Source: Platynereis dumerilii
Taxonomy: Eukaryota > Annelida > Polychaeta > Phyllodocida > Nereididae
Direction: 5' to 3'
Assembly: GCA_026936325.1 (NCBI GenBank)
Contig: JAPTHN010000008.1
Span: forward strand, 18,875,759 to 18,939,758
DNA length: 64,000 nt
Below, one piece after another: positions 45,995-57,798 of this stretch. The position numbers and the translations under genes are program-made. The notes beneath the pieces were generated by a model, which worked only from the letters and a program-made list of their open reading frames with translations, was not told the DNA's origin and made no database searches. Every line of letters begins with the position of its first letter. Positions within the stretch are counted from its first letter, which is position 1.

Positions 45995-46791
45995 GGCAGT
46001 GCATTTTATACAATGATGTTTGGTGCATTTTCAGGAATATGAAAATTAGCAATATTTATTAGTTATTTCTCAGGAAGTAGATCTAGGTTGGCCAATTTGG
46101 CTACATGTACCTTAAAGGAGAACATCTCAGTTTCAGATTCATGAAAAAAAATTTGACCTCTCCCTATGCTGGTTACACTTATGAGCAACTTAGTGTGACT
46201 TGTTTTTCAAAAATGTCAAATTTACTAAAATTGACCGAGCTTCTGTGCATTTGCATTACACCTTAACACTCAAAAATCATACTCCGTTTGAAGAGTGACA
46301 TGTCTAGACCATGTTAAATTCCGTGAAAATGTCACATTTAGTATGAAGAGCCATTTTATTTCACACAAATGTTACCCTATTTCAAAAAAATGAAAAATTG
46401 GTAAAAAAGATGAAATTTACCATACACCAGCTAATCTGCAGATTATCCACAGACCTTAAAATCGTATTGGACTTTTAGATTAACCCCTATAGAACACCTA
46501 TCTATCTATAAAAATTGTTGCAATTCATATTGAGTGTTCCTTTGTTGCATGTAAGTGTAAGCAAATCTTGAAAAATACAAAATATATATATGCAAAAATT
46601 GTCCAAATAATGGATAAAATTGACGCATACCTGCTAATCTGCAGATCATTAATAGATTGTGCCACCATACTGGCATTTAAGATGAACTCTTAAGGAGCAT
46701 CTTGATATCTATAAATGTGTTAGTACAATTCTTATTAAATGCCACTTGGTAACACATAAATATAAGGCAATTTTGAAAAATGTGAAAATAC
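45995..46791 (-). repeat. Older repeat X, part 2 (between LINE and hAT-like element)
   Basis: Inverse of 56400-57040. Shared landmarks include GCAGTGCATTTTATACAATG, the CTGATCTGCAGATTA-like motif and CTTATATTTATG on the opposite strand. Its inner part is organised as about 190-bp units. It continues for a few dozen bases beyond the hAT-like element, from 51658. Confidence 0.6.
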
Positions 46792-49700
46792 CAGGCCTCC
46801 CAGCGCAACCTATAAAACCTATAAAACCTATAAAAACCTATATTTAAAATTGCAGCCTATATTTTTCCCAAGATGACCTATAAAACCTATATAAACCTAT
46901 ATTTTTGCTCTTTTAATACAAAACCGCGGTGCTGATGCCGTGTTAAACATTGTATGCCGACTTTCGAAGAAATGCTTTCATTCATAATTGCTTGTTGAAT
47001 TTATGATTCAGTTTCTTGAACATTTTTACCATGCCATTCATTTTATAAACGTCTTTTCAGGAAAATTTCTCTTTTGCTGTGACTGTTGAATTTTTTTTCT
47101 GACAACATTGTTGCAAAACAGCTGAGATAATAGACCAATATTTTTTTGACATAATAACATTGTTTGTATCACAGACTTACAATTCAAGATATTTAAGGGC
47201 ATTTATTTTAAGTGAATACGCTAGAAGCCTACAAGCCTCACACAACCTGCAAACATGCCGATCGTGCATTGGATTTGGCATTTTATGTCTGACATGACAA
47301 AAGGACTTTATCAGCTTTTGAAATGAAAATGTTGCTGAATTTGCTTTTAAAAAATTATGATATTCGAAGACTCGATGAAAATATTGATTGTCCTGTCATC
47401 AGTTACTCATTATAGCAACACTGACATCCAATGGGAAGAGGCATGAAGGTGTTAGGCCCCTGATGACGAAAGATTAGGTAGCTCAGCTTCTGGAGCTGAC
47501 CAAGCCACTGCATTATATAAACAGGTTTTCCAGATATTGGACTTCTGCCTTCAGCCCACTTCTGGGCTCTTTCATGAATTTGGCTTGTGTAACAAACATT
47601 TTAAATTCAGACAACTTCAGTAGTGTTCAGGTTGTGGCTTCATAGTGTCCTCTTTGTGATGCATAGATTTTCACGAGAAATAGTCAAACTTCTCCATATC
47701 AGTTTGGCATGAGATTTAGCTTGCTTATTTATAGATTCATTTTCACCACTTGTCTCTTTAAATGAAAGATGAATAAGCTAAGTCTTCTTGCATTTCATCG
47801 CGGAAAACAACCATAGAAAACAGAGACAAACTAGAAATGTCATAACCGGAAACCGGTGAGTGATGCGCTGCCCGGACTGAGTCCTAAAGATGAATCACAC
47901 ATGTATCCGTAGTTAGTATCGTATGGTACTATACGATGCAACAATATCTGATCAACTAATTAGTAAAGGGGAGTTGGGTTATACATGTATACCATGTGAA
48001 GAAAGGGTCATGTGTCATATCTTATTGTTAATATAGATGTTGTGGGTATAGCCTGTTTTTCACACTTGTAATAATTTGCTATTGCTATTGGACCATTGTG
48101 TAATTGTTTATGTTATTTTATATCATGCATTTGTTATATCAGTGTATTTGATAGAAAAGCTCTGCAAGGCAGAAAAAATCAATAGAACAGAGACTGCAAT
48201 GAATTTTGGTGATTATAAATGATGCAGGCATTCTGCATTAGTCATTCCTGAATTGAATAAGTTACTGCTTAATATGCAGATGGTTGATATGGTTTGGGCG
48301 TGGTCTAGGGCACTAGGTATTTAAGGAGAGTGGGATTACAGTGCAGGGACACATCATCACTTTGTGGGAGTTTAGAGAGAAGCTTGAACCAGGAGGACCA
48401 GAGGGCAGTGGCTCTTGCCACTTGCCATGGCTCTGGTCAGGTGTTGTATAAGGTTAGTAACTTGTTTATAACAATAGTATCAGAATATTTAGTAATGAAC
48501 AAAATCATGTAAGTCTTGAAGAACTAGAGGACATATTGGTGAGAGCTATCTGGGCTTGATTGCAAGTAGACTGTCTATTCTTAACAAAGGTACGACTGAT
48601 TGAAGTGATGTGAGTTAAGCAGTTAAGATCTGATTGCACATTTATGAGTACTGACCTGCGCATCTGTTCAGGGGGGATGAATAGGGTTTTATGTGGTTAC
48701 GCCGAGAGAAGGCGGTTTGCTGTTATTCCTGTCGAGTAAGGACAGAGAGACAGTTTGAGGTTTCACCCATCGCAAGAGGATGGTTGAAATATAGATTATC
48801 AGAGATAATCAGTGACTTATGTATGGATGTTCAGTGATTTATTAATGACTTTAATCATAAGATTGAGGTATAATTAATTAGTGTAAATGTGAGATCAGGA
48901 TGAAGGAAACACAAATGACTGTGTTAGAACTGTTCAGAGATCATATCAGTCAGGGTAAGCCTACATGTTTGAGAATCAGTGACTTGGTCGATCAAGAGGA
49001 AGTGCTTTGTGCTAATGTCTGTTTTAGATGTCTACAAGAGAGCAGCATGATATTCATCTAGATTGTTAATGAAAATATCTAAACTAATTGTTATAACATT
49101 GTACTAAATTGAACTCTATCCATAGCTTGTACAGTGCCATTTAAGTTGCTATAATGTTATTTTGGGTCCAATAGAATTATCTGTATGTATAATTTACATC
49201 CCATGGCTTTGTGTAATAAACGTTTAAACTTTAAATTAAAATCTTGGGTCTTGAATAGAATAAATATGCATGATTGAATTTGCATTTATTTCTAGCAGTC
49301 AATCAGTTGAAAGCTGCAGTACAGTAGCTTGAATAGTGTCTCAGAGTCTGTTAGATTCTGATGAGTAATTTGACACAGTGTAAGTCTCAAGAATATGACC
49401 AGTGTGCCATATTCAGGAAATCAATACTTCCAATACAAAGAGACATTAAAACCACTGAGCTCTACTCGCCTTCCCCATAAATACATGAGTAGATGAGATG
49501 AATACTTTCCAATTAGCTCAAAAGACTGGTCATGCAAACAAGATTTCGGGTCTTCTCACAGCCAAGCCAAGCATTGCGAGTATAATAACAGTTTAAGAAC
49601 AAAAGCGAGTTATGACCATTATATTTCCCATATTTATTTCGTAGATAGTCTTAGGTTGGTAGTAAGTTATCGCCTCATTGAGGCGATACGATATTAGTGT

Positions 49701-49937
49701 ATATACCTCTGTGTAATATTTCAGTCAAATCTTGGCTCACAGGATCAATGCTGTCTTGGCTAAATACACATTTCCTGGCCATCCCACTGACCCAAACTAT
49801 CCACCTGTCTTTGATTTTACTCTCCTGTCTTTCTGCCCAGGAGTAATTTACCAGCTTGTTATTGCTCTCTTATTTACGATTGGCAACACTGCTATTCCTT
49901 AAATAAATACAGGCAAGCACTTTTAAGAGTTGCTTGC

Positions 49938-50061
49938 ATCTATCTATCTATCTGTCTATCTGTCTATCTATCTATCTATCTATCTGTCTATCTGTCTATC
50001 TATCTATCTATATATCTATATATCTTTGTGTTTAGCTGTCTGTCTATCTGTCTATCTATCT
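49938..50061. repeat. (CTAT)n/(CTGT)n microsatellite
   Basis: Interrupted tetranucleotide array of TCTA and TCTG units, inside the 4.9 kb hAT-like element. Confidence 0.95.
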
Positions 50062-50093
50062 CGAGGCCTTCCCTTCCTTCCCCCACTACATTC

Positions 50094-50207
50094 GGCATAA
50101 TCACGAAATAGCCCCCACCCTCTGATAACGGAATGAGCGAGACCATTGAAAAGCATAGGCTGTCACTCATTCCGTCACAGGTGCGGGGCTTATTTCGTGA
50201 TTATGCC
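50094..50207. mobile_element. 114-bp palindromic MITE with perfect 8-bp duplication
   Basis: Ends GGCATAATCACGAAATA and the inverse TATTTCGTGATTATGCC, then further pairing (CGGAATGAG / CTCATTCCG). It is flanked by CTACATTC at 50086-50093 and 50208-50215. The whole transcript would fold into one hairpin. The 8-base duplication suggests mobilisation by a hAT-type transposase. Confidence 0.9.
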
Positions 50208-51715
50208 CTACATTCCTTCCTTCATGCCTTTGTTCATTCCTTTGTTCATTCCTTCCTTCATTCCTTCTGTTCTTCATTCCTTCCTGCATTCTTTCTACCG
50301 AATTTGTAAACACTGGATGTAGCTGGCACTAGGATGCTTTTAGGACAAATGTAGTATAAACAAGTTGTTGATAACAGCTAACTTTTACAGTTAACATCAA
50401 ACAGGACTGCTACAAGGTGTGTCCTGTTTCTCACACAATATCATGTTTATGTAACCTAGTTCATGTGATAAATGGACATTCTTGAAGTATAAAGTATATG
50501 CTGAACTGCTGTTTTCACTTCTAAGGGAATACTTGATATGTGAACAGGAATTAAGGTATGTTTTTCTTTAGGCTTTCTTATCATTGTCAGCTAATAGTAA
50601 ATAACATGTCACATGAAATATTGTCCATTAGATTTTTTAATATGATTGCACCATGTTCAATAAACTTCCTGTTGGGATTAATTGAATACAAGCAAGCACT
50701 GACATAGACCAACTGCACAAATCAAGTAAAAAAAATCATTGTACTTTTGAAATTAAAGATTAGATCTGCCAATTCTGCATAGAATTCAACTTGCATTAAA
50801 ATAACACAAACTGGTAAATTAACAACATTGGGGTGATATGAAACAATACCAATCAACACAATTGCATGTTTTTCAGAATTAAGTGAGTTCAATTCATTTT
50901 ATTAGTCCAGTAGAGCCCATGCATTATGTCAGAGGAACCCAAAAAGCTGTAAAACAAATCTCACTGAATTGAAAGCGAGTGCCCCCCCTCAATGATGACT
51001 GTGATGCAGCCATAGTCCTGTGCCCTGCTATGTGAATGCATACAGGCCAGGAGACCAGGCTAATGCAGCCATAGCCACACTGGGACAGCGTCTGTGTAGA
51101 ACTGGGCAAGAAATACTTTTAATATGTCACAATTAAGCCACTAAATGTTAGTTTAATGATTCGGGGACAAACTTTATGACAGTAACGTAACATACAGTGA
51201 AGAAGGGCTCTGAAAGTAGTGGCAGGTGCCCAGTAGCTTTTACATAAAATTGGGACAAAAATGTTAACATTTCAGTGTGTGCAAAAAAGCTTGCTTACGA
51301 AACCAAGTGCTTGCCCAAGGGGGGGTACCCCCAGGGCAGCGCAAATAAAATCATGAAAAATATTCCTACGACTTATACAAGTTTATTGGTGCTATTTATT
51401 TTGAGGGATGTAGTTTCTTGAGTGAAGTTTTAATTAATTTTAGAATTTCCACATTTAACTGAATTAATTTAGTGTACACTTACAAGGGACAAATAAGCAA
51501 TGCATAGAAGGTTCTGCGTTATCGTCATTGATCAGCTTAATTTATGGCCCATAAAGCCTATATTTCAGTGTATTTCAGACCTATAAAAACCTATATTTTG
51601 GGAAGGGAGCCTATTTTTTTCGACCTATATTTTTGTGGCAAGGGGCTGGGAGGCCTGAAATACGCAAAACTATCCATCACCAAGCAAATCGCTATGAATA
51701 AGTTGCAATGGAAAC

Positions 51716-52067
51716 CTGGGGGGGGGGGGGTACTTCGCGGACTTTTGCATACGGATGCGCCACGGCAATTTTGAAAACCAGAACCATCTTAATCCGGAAA
51801 CTGCGCCAAAACCACAAACCATTTTAATCCTTCACTAAAATTTTTTGCAAACTAATTTAATCTTCATGGTTTTTAAACCATTTTAATCCTCTTTTGAAGC
51901 CGCTTCTAACGGTACCAAACATGTTGGGGTTGCGAAAACCAGAACCAAATTAATCAGAATTGTCAAAAAACCAAAACCTTTTTAATTCAAGAAGGCCAAA
52001 AAACCATTACCATCCAGCGGCGCCTCTATATACACCCTTATAGAGTGAGTACCCCCCCCCCCCCGGG
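51716..52067. mobile_element. MITE with G-run/C-run ends
   Basis: The left end is a 12-base G run followed by TACT; the right end is AGTA followed by a C run. AATGGAAAC is duplicated on both sides (51707-51715, 52068-52076). The interior repeats AAACCA..ACCA..TTTAATC motifs. About 350 bp, non-coding. Confidence 0.85.
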
Positions 52068-52076
52068 AATGGAAAC

Positions 52077-53300
52077 AATGTCCCATGCAATTTAGACTTA
52101 TTTCATTCCAAATTTTTTTTGTTTGTGTAGGGTATTGTCATTTTTTTGCTCCTAAATATAGTTTTATTTGACAGTTGTAAGTTTCAGATGAAAATTCATG
52201 TAAAGATTTTTTCATCTTCTAGTTTTATAACAAATTGACAATTCAGTGTGCTTACTGTATTTCCTGAGCTGCAATTGCTGTAACAGTTTGAGGAATAGCT
52301 GCACTTGTTATGCCTTCCAAACACCTGATTTTCTTCAAAAATTTTAAACCAAATGAACTGCCTGATTAATCTTCGGCAGTAACCACCAACATAATTTCAA
52401 TGAGGTAAAAACAAAAAAGTCGTCTTCCCTGTGATGTTAATGACAGTGTGACGTAATGACAATTTCACTCAAAATCTTTTTAGGGGCCTGTGCATTCGTA
52501 GGACTCTGGTGATATGTGCATGCAACAGCTTCAGGAACACCAAAGGAATGTTCAAGAGTGTCTTTGTTCTAGATATATAAAATCAAAATATTACAGGAAG
52601 TCGTTTGTTATTGACAAATCAGATAGGACAACTGACATGCCACCAGACGGAATATTTTGCTTTACATGACTAATGCAGACAATATAGTTAGTTTCTAGGG
52701 TTCTCAGACAACATCAGACACCAGGTTTTTTCACAGAATGTGTGTCCTTTGAATTTTTATTTACAGAACTAATCTAGTGTGACGTTAATGATGCAATATT
52801 GGAGACATTGACTCAGCACCCTCCTGCTTCCATACAGAACATTATTTCAGCAATGTGACTAGATTTTAGAAGAATAACGGTCAAGTTTCCATGTAAGAGG
52901 AGTTAAATGGTAGCAAGATCCCATACTAGTTTTTGTGAGGGGATCTTTCAAGGAAGCTGGAGGTGGAGGCAAGCCATTTTGAGGGCGGGGGAGGGGGGGG
53001 GGGCTGGTGGCAGCTTCAGTGCCATTTTTGGTAGGGATAAAAGTTATCTGCCACATATTTTATGTGTTATAATTTTTGCTAATACCCCAGTCTATATATA
53101 TCGACATGTGACATCAAAAAGTATCACCCTGTCAACTTGAATTAATGTTAAACACCGGACACAAGAATTTCAGCTTTAGCAAATTTTGACCCGTCTACAA
53201 ATTAGGCACTTGATTCAAAGTGTAGATAGTTTGATTGATTTTAAAATGGTCTATGATTGATGTATGATGTGCACATTATTGGGTGTGTGCATTTTGGCAT
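52077..53300. other. Intergenic, nothing recognised
   Basis: AT-rich DNA with a G-run near 52992-53002. No coding frame with recognisable motifs, no RNA gene and no terminal repeats were found. Confidence 0.5.
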
Positions 53301-55036
53301 TTTATTTTGTTTTTTAAATTGGCTTATATAAAGAATTATAACCAAAAATTAACAATACTTAATGAAAACGAGACACTTCATAGATGCGAACATGTAATAG
53401 TGAACGTGATAGAGGACTGGAAAAAAGCACTAGATAATGGTCAGGTTATATGTACTCTACTTATGGATCTGAGTAAGGCTTTCGATTCACTACCGCATAA
53501 ATTGCTTATTGCTAAACTGAAAGCTTATGGTTTCTCGGTCCAAGCATGTCAGCTGATAGCTGCTTATCTAACAAACAGAAAGCAAAGAATTAAATACCAT
53601 GGTAACAGGAGTGCATGGTCTATTATTACCAAAGGTATTCCCCAAGGAAGTGTACTAGGTCCTATTATGTACAATATCTTCATCAATGACCTACTCTACA
53701 AGATAGACGTACATTTCTATAATTACGCAGATGACAATACCATATCTGTTATCGGAGATAATGTCTCAGACAATTTAACATCATTAAAAAAGTCAGTAGA
53801 CTTATGTATGAAGTGGTTTAAAGATAATATGCTCAAAGCTAACCCTGACAAATTCCAACTCATTATCCTGGACAGGAAAAACCACATGTCTTATGAAAAT
53901 TTAAATATTTGTATAGATGATAACAAGATATATCCTGTTGATAAGGTTAAGTTACTTGGTGTTGAAATAGATTCACATCTTAGTTTTGAAACCCATGTGA
54001 CAGGGCTATGTAGGAAAGCCGCAAAGAATTTAAAGATTCTATTACGAATGAATGTAAAAGAAAGGAAGGACCGGATGATGCTTGTCGAAAGTTTTGTACT
54101 ATCGAATTTTAATTATTGTGCCATTGTATGGCATTTTAGTAATAAGACATTAAAGTTAAGAATGGAAAAAATTCTTGAAAGAAGTTTAAGATATGTACAT
54201 AAGGACTATGATAGCAAATTTGAAAAACTACTTGAAGTGAGCAAAAAGAGCACTTTGACCCTTGTGAGACTGAGAAAGATTGCCATATTTATGTTTAAAT
54301 GCCTAAGAAAAAGTCAAGTAAGTCACTTGAATGACCTTGTTAGTAAGAAATCAAATGGATATTCAACAAGAAACAATCACACTTTAAATTTGGAAAGATT
54401 TAAGACCATAAAATATGGTAAGAATAGTCTGAGATTCACAGGCGCCAAATTGCTCAACTCAATTCCCCTTAAATATAAGGGAAATGATATTGAACTGGGA
54501 AACTTTATTGACATTATGGATAGATGGAATTGCTGTGAAGGAGTAAATTGTGAGAAATGTAATGATAATGTCTGGCATGGCTAATTTAAGTTTATGAATT
54601 GAACGTAATTGGTATTATTGTGGATTGCATTTCAACGAAATATGCCAATTGTAATTTGAGAAAAGTAAAGAGAATGTAATACAAGCAGTATATTTTTAAA
54701 AGTGAAGCTACTAAATTTTTCTTATTTCTATTTATTTTTAGTAACCTAGTATAAAGACAAGGTTACGTTTGGTAATGATTTTTAGTAGAGTTTAATTTTG
54801 TTTAGTTGTAGACTTGTTGTAACTTTTGTAGACTTGTTGTAACTTTTGTCCTAGTTTTAGATTAGTTGTTAGTGGTAGTCCTTAGCCTTGCTTTTATTAC
54901 TCTGTTATATTTTAGTTTTATTTGTTTTGTGAATTTCTCGATTACTAGCTCGACTGAGCTAATGTTTAATTTTATGTATTTTTCGAGACTAAATAAAATT
55001 TATTCTTATTCTTATTCTTATTCTTATTCTTATTCT
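53300..55036 (+). mobile_element. 5'-truncated Jockey-superfamily LINE with intact RT C-terminal half
   Basis: One open frame to the stop at 54584 encodes the RT from just before block A: LLMDLSKAFDSLPHKLLIAK, KGIPQGSVLGPIMYNIFIND, YNYADDNTISV, LLGVEIDSHLSFETHV and VLSNFNYCAIVWHF, followed by a C-terminus with NCCEGVNCEKCNDN. The endonuclease and RT fingers are missing, so the insertion was 5'-truncated near 53300. The 3' untranslated part ends in a (TTATTC)n tail at about 55001-55036. The open frame over 400 codons suggests a fairly recent insertion. Confidence 0.88.
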
Positions 55037-55890
55037 TTGGTGTGCTATTTTTTGGTGTGGCTGCAGCCCCACCTATTTGTTTCACCAAACTCAAGAGATT
55101 TTGCCATGAGACAAGCTTGTTCATTGGTCCACGAAAATTGCCGACGTAATTCGTGCATTTCCGTGAGTTTGGCATTACAGGAGGCTGCTGATTGGCCTAG
55201 TCCACGATTACCAGTCAAAACGGCGATAAACCATAACGGCTATTGTCGAAACGGCGAGGATTTTTCTCAGCTTGACCAAAACGGCTATTGAAATTTTTTA
55301 ATTGCATGCCATTGTCAGAACGGCTATTTGACATAACCAGAACAAGAACGGTGATTAGTCCTATGCTTAACCAAAACGGCGATTGCAATTTGCAATTCAG
55401 CAGCTTCAAAGCAAAGGCTGGCAGTAATTCTGTAATCCTAAGTTAATTGTCATCAAGCCAAGGATAGGCTTTCCAGGACCAATGACATTTTTAATGTAAA
55501 TTGAACTTAAAATCAATCAAGAATAAAGTAAAATTAGAGTGAACAAAGGAAAAGGAATACTTGGCAGAGATCTATTACCAAAGGCATTAAATAGAGAGTA
55601 CACATATATGTGTCCAAATTGTCTTTATGATCGATTGATTTATCAAGAAAATGGCAATTTATTAATATAGGGCTGACACTTCAACTCAATTAACATCATG
55701 TCAATTAGGGAATTGACAGATTAAAGGTGAAAACTAAGGTAGGCCTATCCTTGGACCACCCTTCTCCTTTAGTGAAGAACTTGTTCAGGAAGGCATGGGC
55801 TCTGGATGATCTGCAGATTAGCAGATGCATTGCAAAACCAGTATTTTACAAATATGTATAAGTCCGAAAATTTTGGTGCAGAATATAACA
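55037..55890. other. Intergenic stretch with ACGGCKATT cluster
   Basis: At 55216-55385, AACGGC(G/T)AT(T/A)-type nonamers recur about seven times at irregular spacing, each preceded by AAA or CAGA. They do not align as a simple tandem array. The rest is AT-rich and featureless. A fragment near 55810-55860 (GATTAGCAGATGCATTGCA) resembles the unit of repeat X. Confidence 0.5.
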
Positions 55891-55891
55891 A

Positions 55892-56017
55892 ATAGTGGAT
55901 GTTAAGTCGACCAATATTGAGTTTTAATGGTCTTAGCAGGTAATATTGGTACGGCCTCGACCAATATTACTGCTTCGGCCAGTAAAACTCAATATTGGTC
56001 TCCTCACCATCCACTAT
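55892..56017. repeat. Palindromic MITE
   Basis: ATAGTGGATG ... GACCAATATTGAGTTTTA on the left pairs with TAAAACTCAATATTGGTC ... CATCCACTAT on the right. About 126 bp, non-coding. It ends 16 bases from the donor of the collagen exon. Confidence 0.75.
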
Positions 56018-56032
56018 CTATATAATATTTAC

Positions 56033-56212
56033 CTGGTTGTCCAGACTGTCCGGGTAGACCTGGATCTCCCTTGGTGCCTGGAACGCCTGGGGTACCTGGG
56101 AGGCCTGAGCCTCCCTTTTGTCCAGGCTGACCTGGGAGACCTGGCTGGCCTGAGAATCCTGGGTTACCCTTGGCTCCGGGTGTTCCTGGTAGACCTGGCT
56201 GACCACTGTTGC
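56033..56212 (-). CDS. Single collagen triple-helix exon (partial gene)
   Basis: The minus-strand exon of 180 bases has a TTTTTAAG acceptor and a CCAG|GTAAAT donor. It encodes 20 uninterrupted Gly-X-Y triplets, beginning [18 protein letters not shown] and ending [13 protein letters not shown]. Both borders split a glycine codon after its first base, unlike the 45/54-base exons with whole Gly codons of fibrillar collagens, so a non-fibrillar (for example type IV-like or short-chain) collagen is more likely. No other collagen exon is visible on either side. To the right the next gene is on the opposite strand, and to the left lie only transposons. It is either an exon of a gene with very long introns or a stranded relic. 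Confidence 0.8.
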
Positions 56213-56368
56213 CTTAAAAATAAAACAAATTGACAAAATTAGGCAATATTATCCATCCACGCAGGAATGACAAGAGTGGGAAATTACAAAACACTACCTT
56301 TAAATATCTTCTCCAATTAATTGATACTGAGCACCAATGGAAAAAATATTTTTGAATATAGCAGAAAA

Positions 56369-57400
56369 AAAAAAAGAAAAAAAAAAAAAAAAAAAAAAAG
56401 CAGATGCATTGCATATTGTATCCATTTAAGGCGTTTTTGTATATTTTCACATTTTTCAAAATCGCCTTATATTTATGCGTTACCAAGTGGTACTTAATAT
56501 GAATTGTAACAAATTTATATGTATTAAGATGCTCTATAAGAGTTAATCTGAAATGCCAGTAAGTGGCACAATCTGTTAATGATCTCACAGATTAACAGGT
56601 GTGCGTAAATTTTATCCATTTGGACGATTTTTGCATATTTTCAGGTTTTCAAGATTGGCTTACAATTATGTGCAATAAAAGGACACTTAATATGAATTGC
56701 AACAATTTTATGGATAAAGAGGTGCTCTATAGGGTTCAATCTAAAACTCCAATAAGATTTTCAGGTTTGTGGATAGTCTGCAGATTAGCAGGTGTGTGGT
56801 CAATTTCATCATTTTTACGAATTATTCGATTTTTTGAAAATAGGGAAACATTTGTGAGAAATAAAATGGCCGGCCGCATGCCTCTATATACTAAATGTGA
56901 ATACTTTCACAGAGTTTAACATGGTCTAAATATGTCACTCTTCAAATGGAATATGAACTTTGAGTGTTCAGGAATGACCAATAAATAAAGCTACTTTCCA
57001 TGTTTCTGAAAATGCAACAAACATCATTGTATAAAATGCACTGCCATGTGATTTTGGATTGAGGTACCAATCTGTTATACCTTGCCGAAAAGTAGAGAAT
57101 TAAGGGGTTTCATCAATATATACCATTAATTTATGCATCAAGTCAATATGTTTTTATGCTGCATCAAAATATGGCGAAAATAAACCAAACGCCGTCCCAA
57201 AAATGGCAAATATGACCAATTTTCATCAATCCCATTTCCATGGCAACCAAAAATAATTTTATTGAAAAAATCATTACAAATGCCATTTGTCATCAAAATA
57301 AGCATGTGTGAAAATTTTATCAAGATCCATTGACCCTAATTTTCCTGGATTTGACTATTTTGGCTGATTTTCTCAGTTGGCTGCCCTTGACGTCTGGCCA
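56369..57400 (+). repeat. Older repeat X, second copy (uninterrupted)
   Basis: Begins at a long A-rich run (56369-56399). It contains about 190-bp units each carrying GCAGATTAGCAGGTG-like and TTAATATGAATTG motifs, then the unique right part with AAAATGCACTGCCATGTGAT and GAGAATTAAGGGGTTTCATC. It is in inverse orientation to the split copy at 42005-46791 and serves as the empty-site reference for the LINE there. The right boundary is uncertain. Confidence 0.6.
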
Positions 57401-57726
57401 TTTTGATTTCGTAGAAATACATTCTGCACTCAATAGGTGACAAATATTTTGTTAAGAGTTAGTTTGTCTGCGCCAAAACAACATGTCTGGTATAGACATG
57501 ACGTTAGCTTCAAAATAGTGAAATGATATAGATATGTTAATTGATGTCGATGTGCTCATTAACCACCCGATTGATTACAATTAGCATCGTAGCATGCTGG
57601 TGATAACTGCTCTAACGTTTTACAAACAAACAAGAAGATCATTAGGAAACATTAGGAAGTACAAAGAAAAGTTTACCCAGACAAGACGTCACAAGGAAAG
57701 CTACTATTTTCATGATTTGGTTAGGG

Positions 57727-57734
57727 TATATAAA
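57727..57734 (+). promoter_or_regulatory. TATA box of the metalloproteinase-like gene
   Basis: TATATAAA lies 65 bases upstream of the ATG, which implies a start site near 57757-57762 and a leader of about 40 bases. A strong TATA box suits a tissue-restricted, highly expressed secretory gene. Confidence 0.65.
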
Positions 57735-57798
57735 CTCCAGACATTTACGCAACTCTCCAGTACGACAGGACGGTAGTCAGAACGACTTCACAACCACC

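Larger units (their letters stand above)
46792..51657. mobile_element. 4.9 kb hAT-like element without a readable transposase
   Basis: Termini CAGGCCTCCCAGC and the inverse GCTGGGAGGCCTG, with AAATAC directly outside both ends (46786-46791, 51658-51663). Both subterminal regions are full of ACCTATAAAACCTATATTT-like repeats (46805-46910 and 51550-51635), in opposite sense at the two ends. No long coding frame survives inside. Later insertions include the MITE at 50094-50207, and 48000-49260 may be another element. It inserted into repeat X. Confidence 0.75.

Noticed and set aside
48000-49260. Possible solo LTR-like segment (TATTTAAGG near 48317, AATAAA near 49217)
   Set aside because: Ends, target duplication and a second copy are not visible. 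Promoter-like and poly(A)-like motifs alone do not support the call.
56018-56236. Gln/Ser-rich minus-strand open frame of 72 codons
   Set aside because: It is the wrong reading frame of the collagen exon; the Gly-X-Y frame with splice sites explains the sequence.
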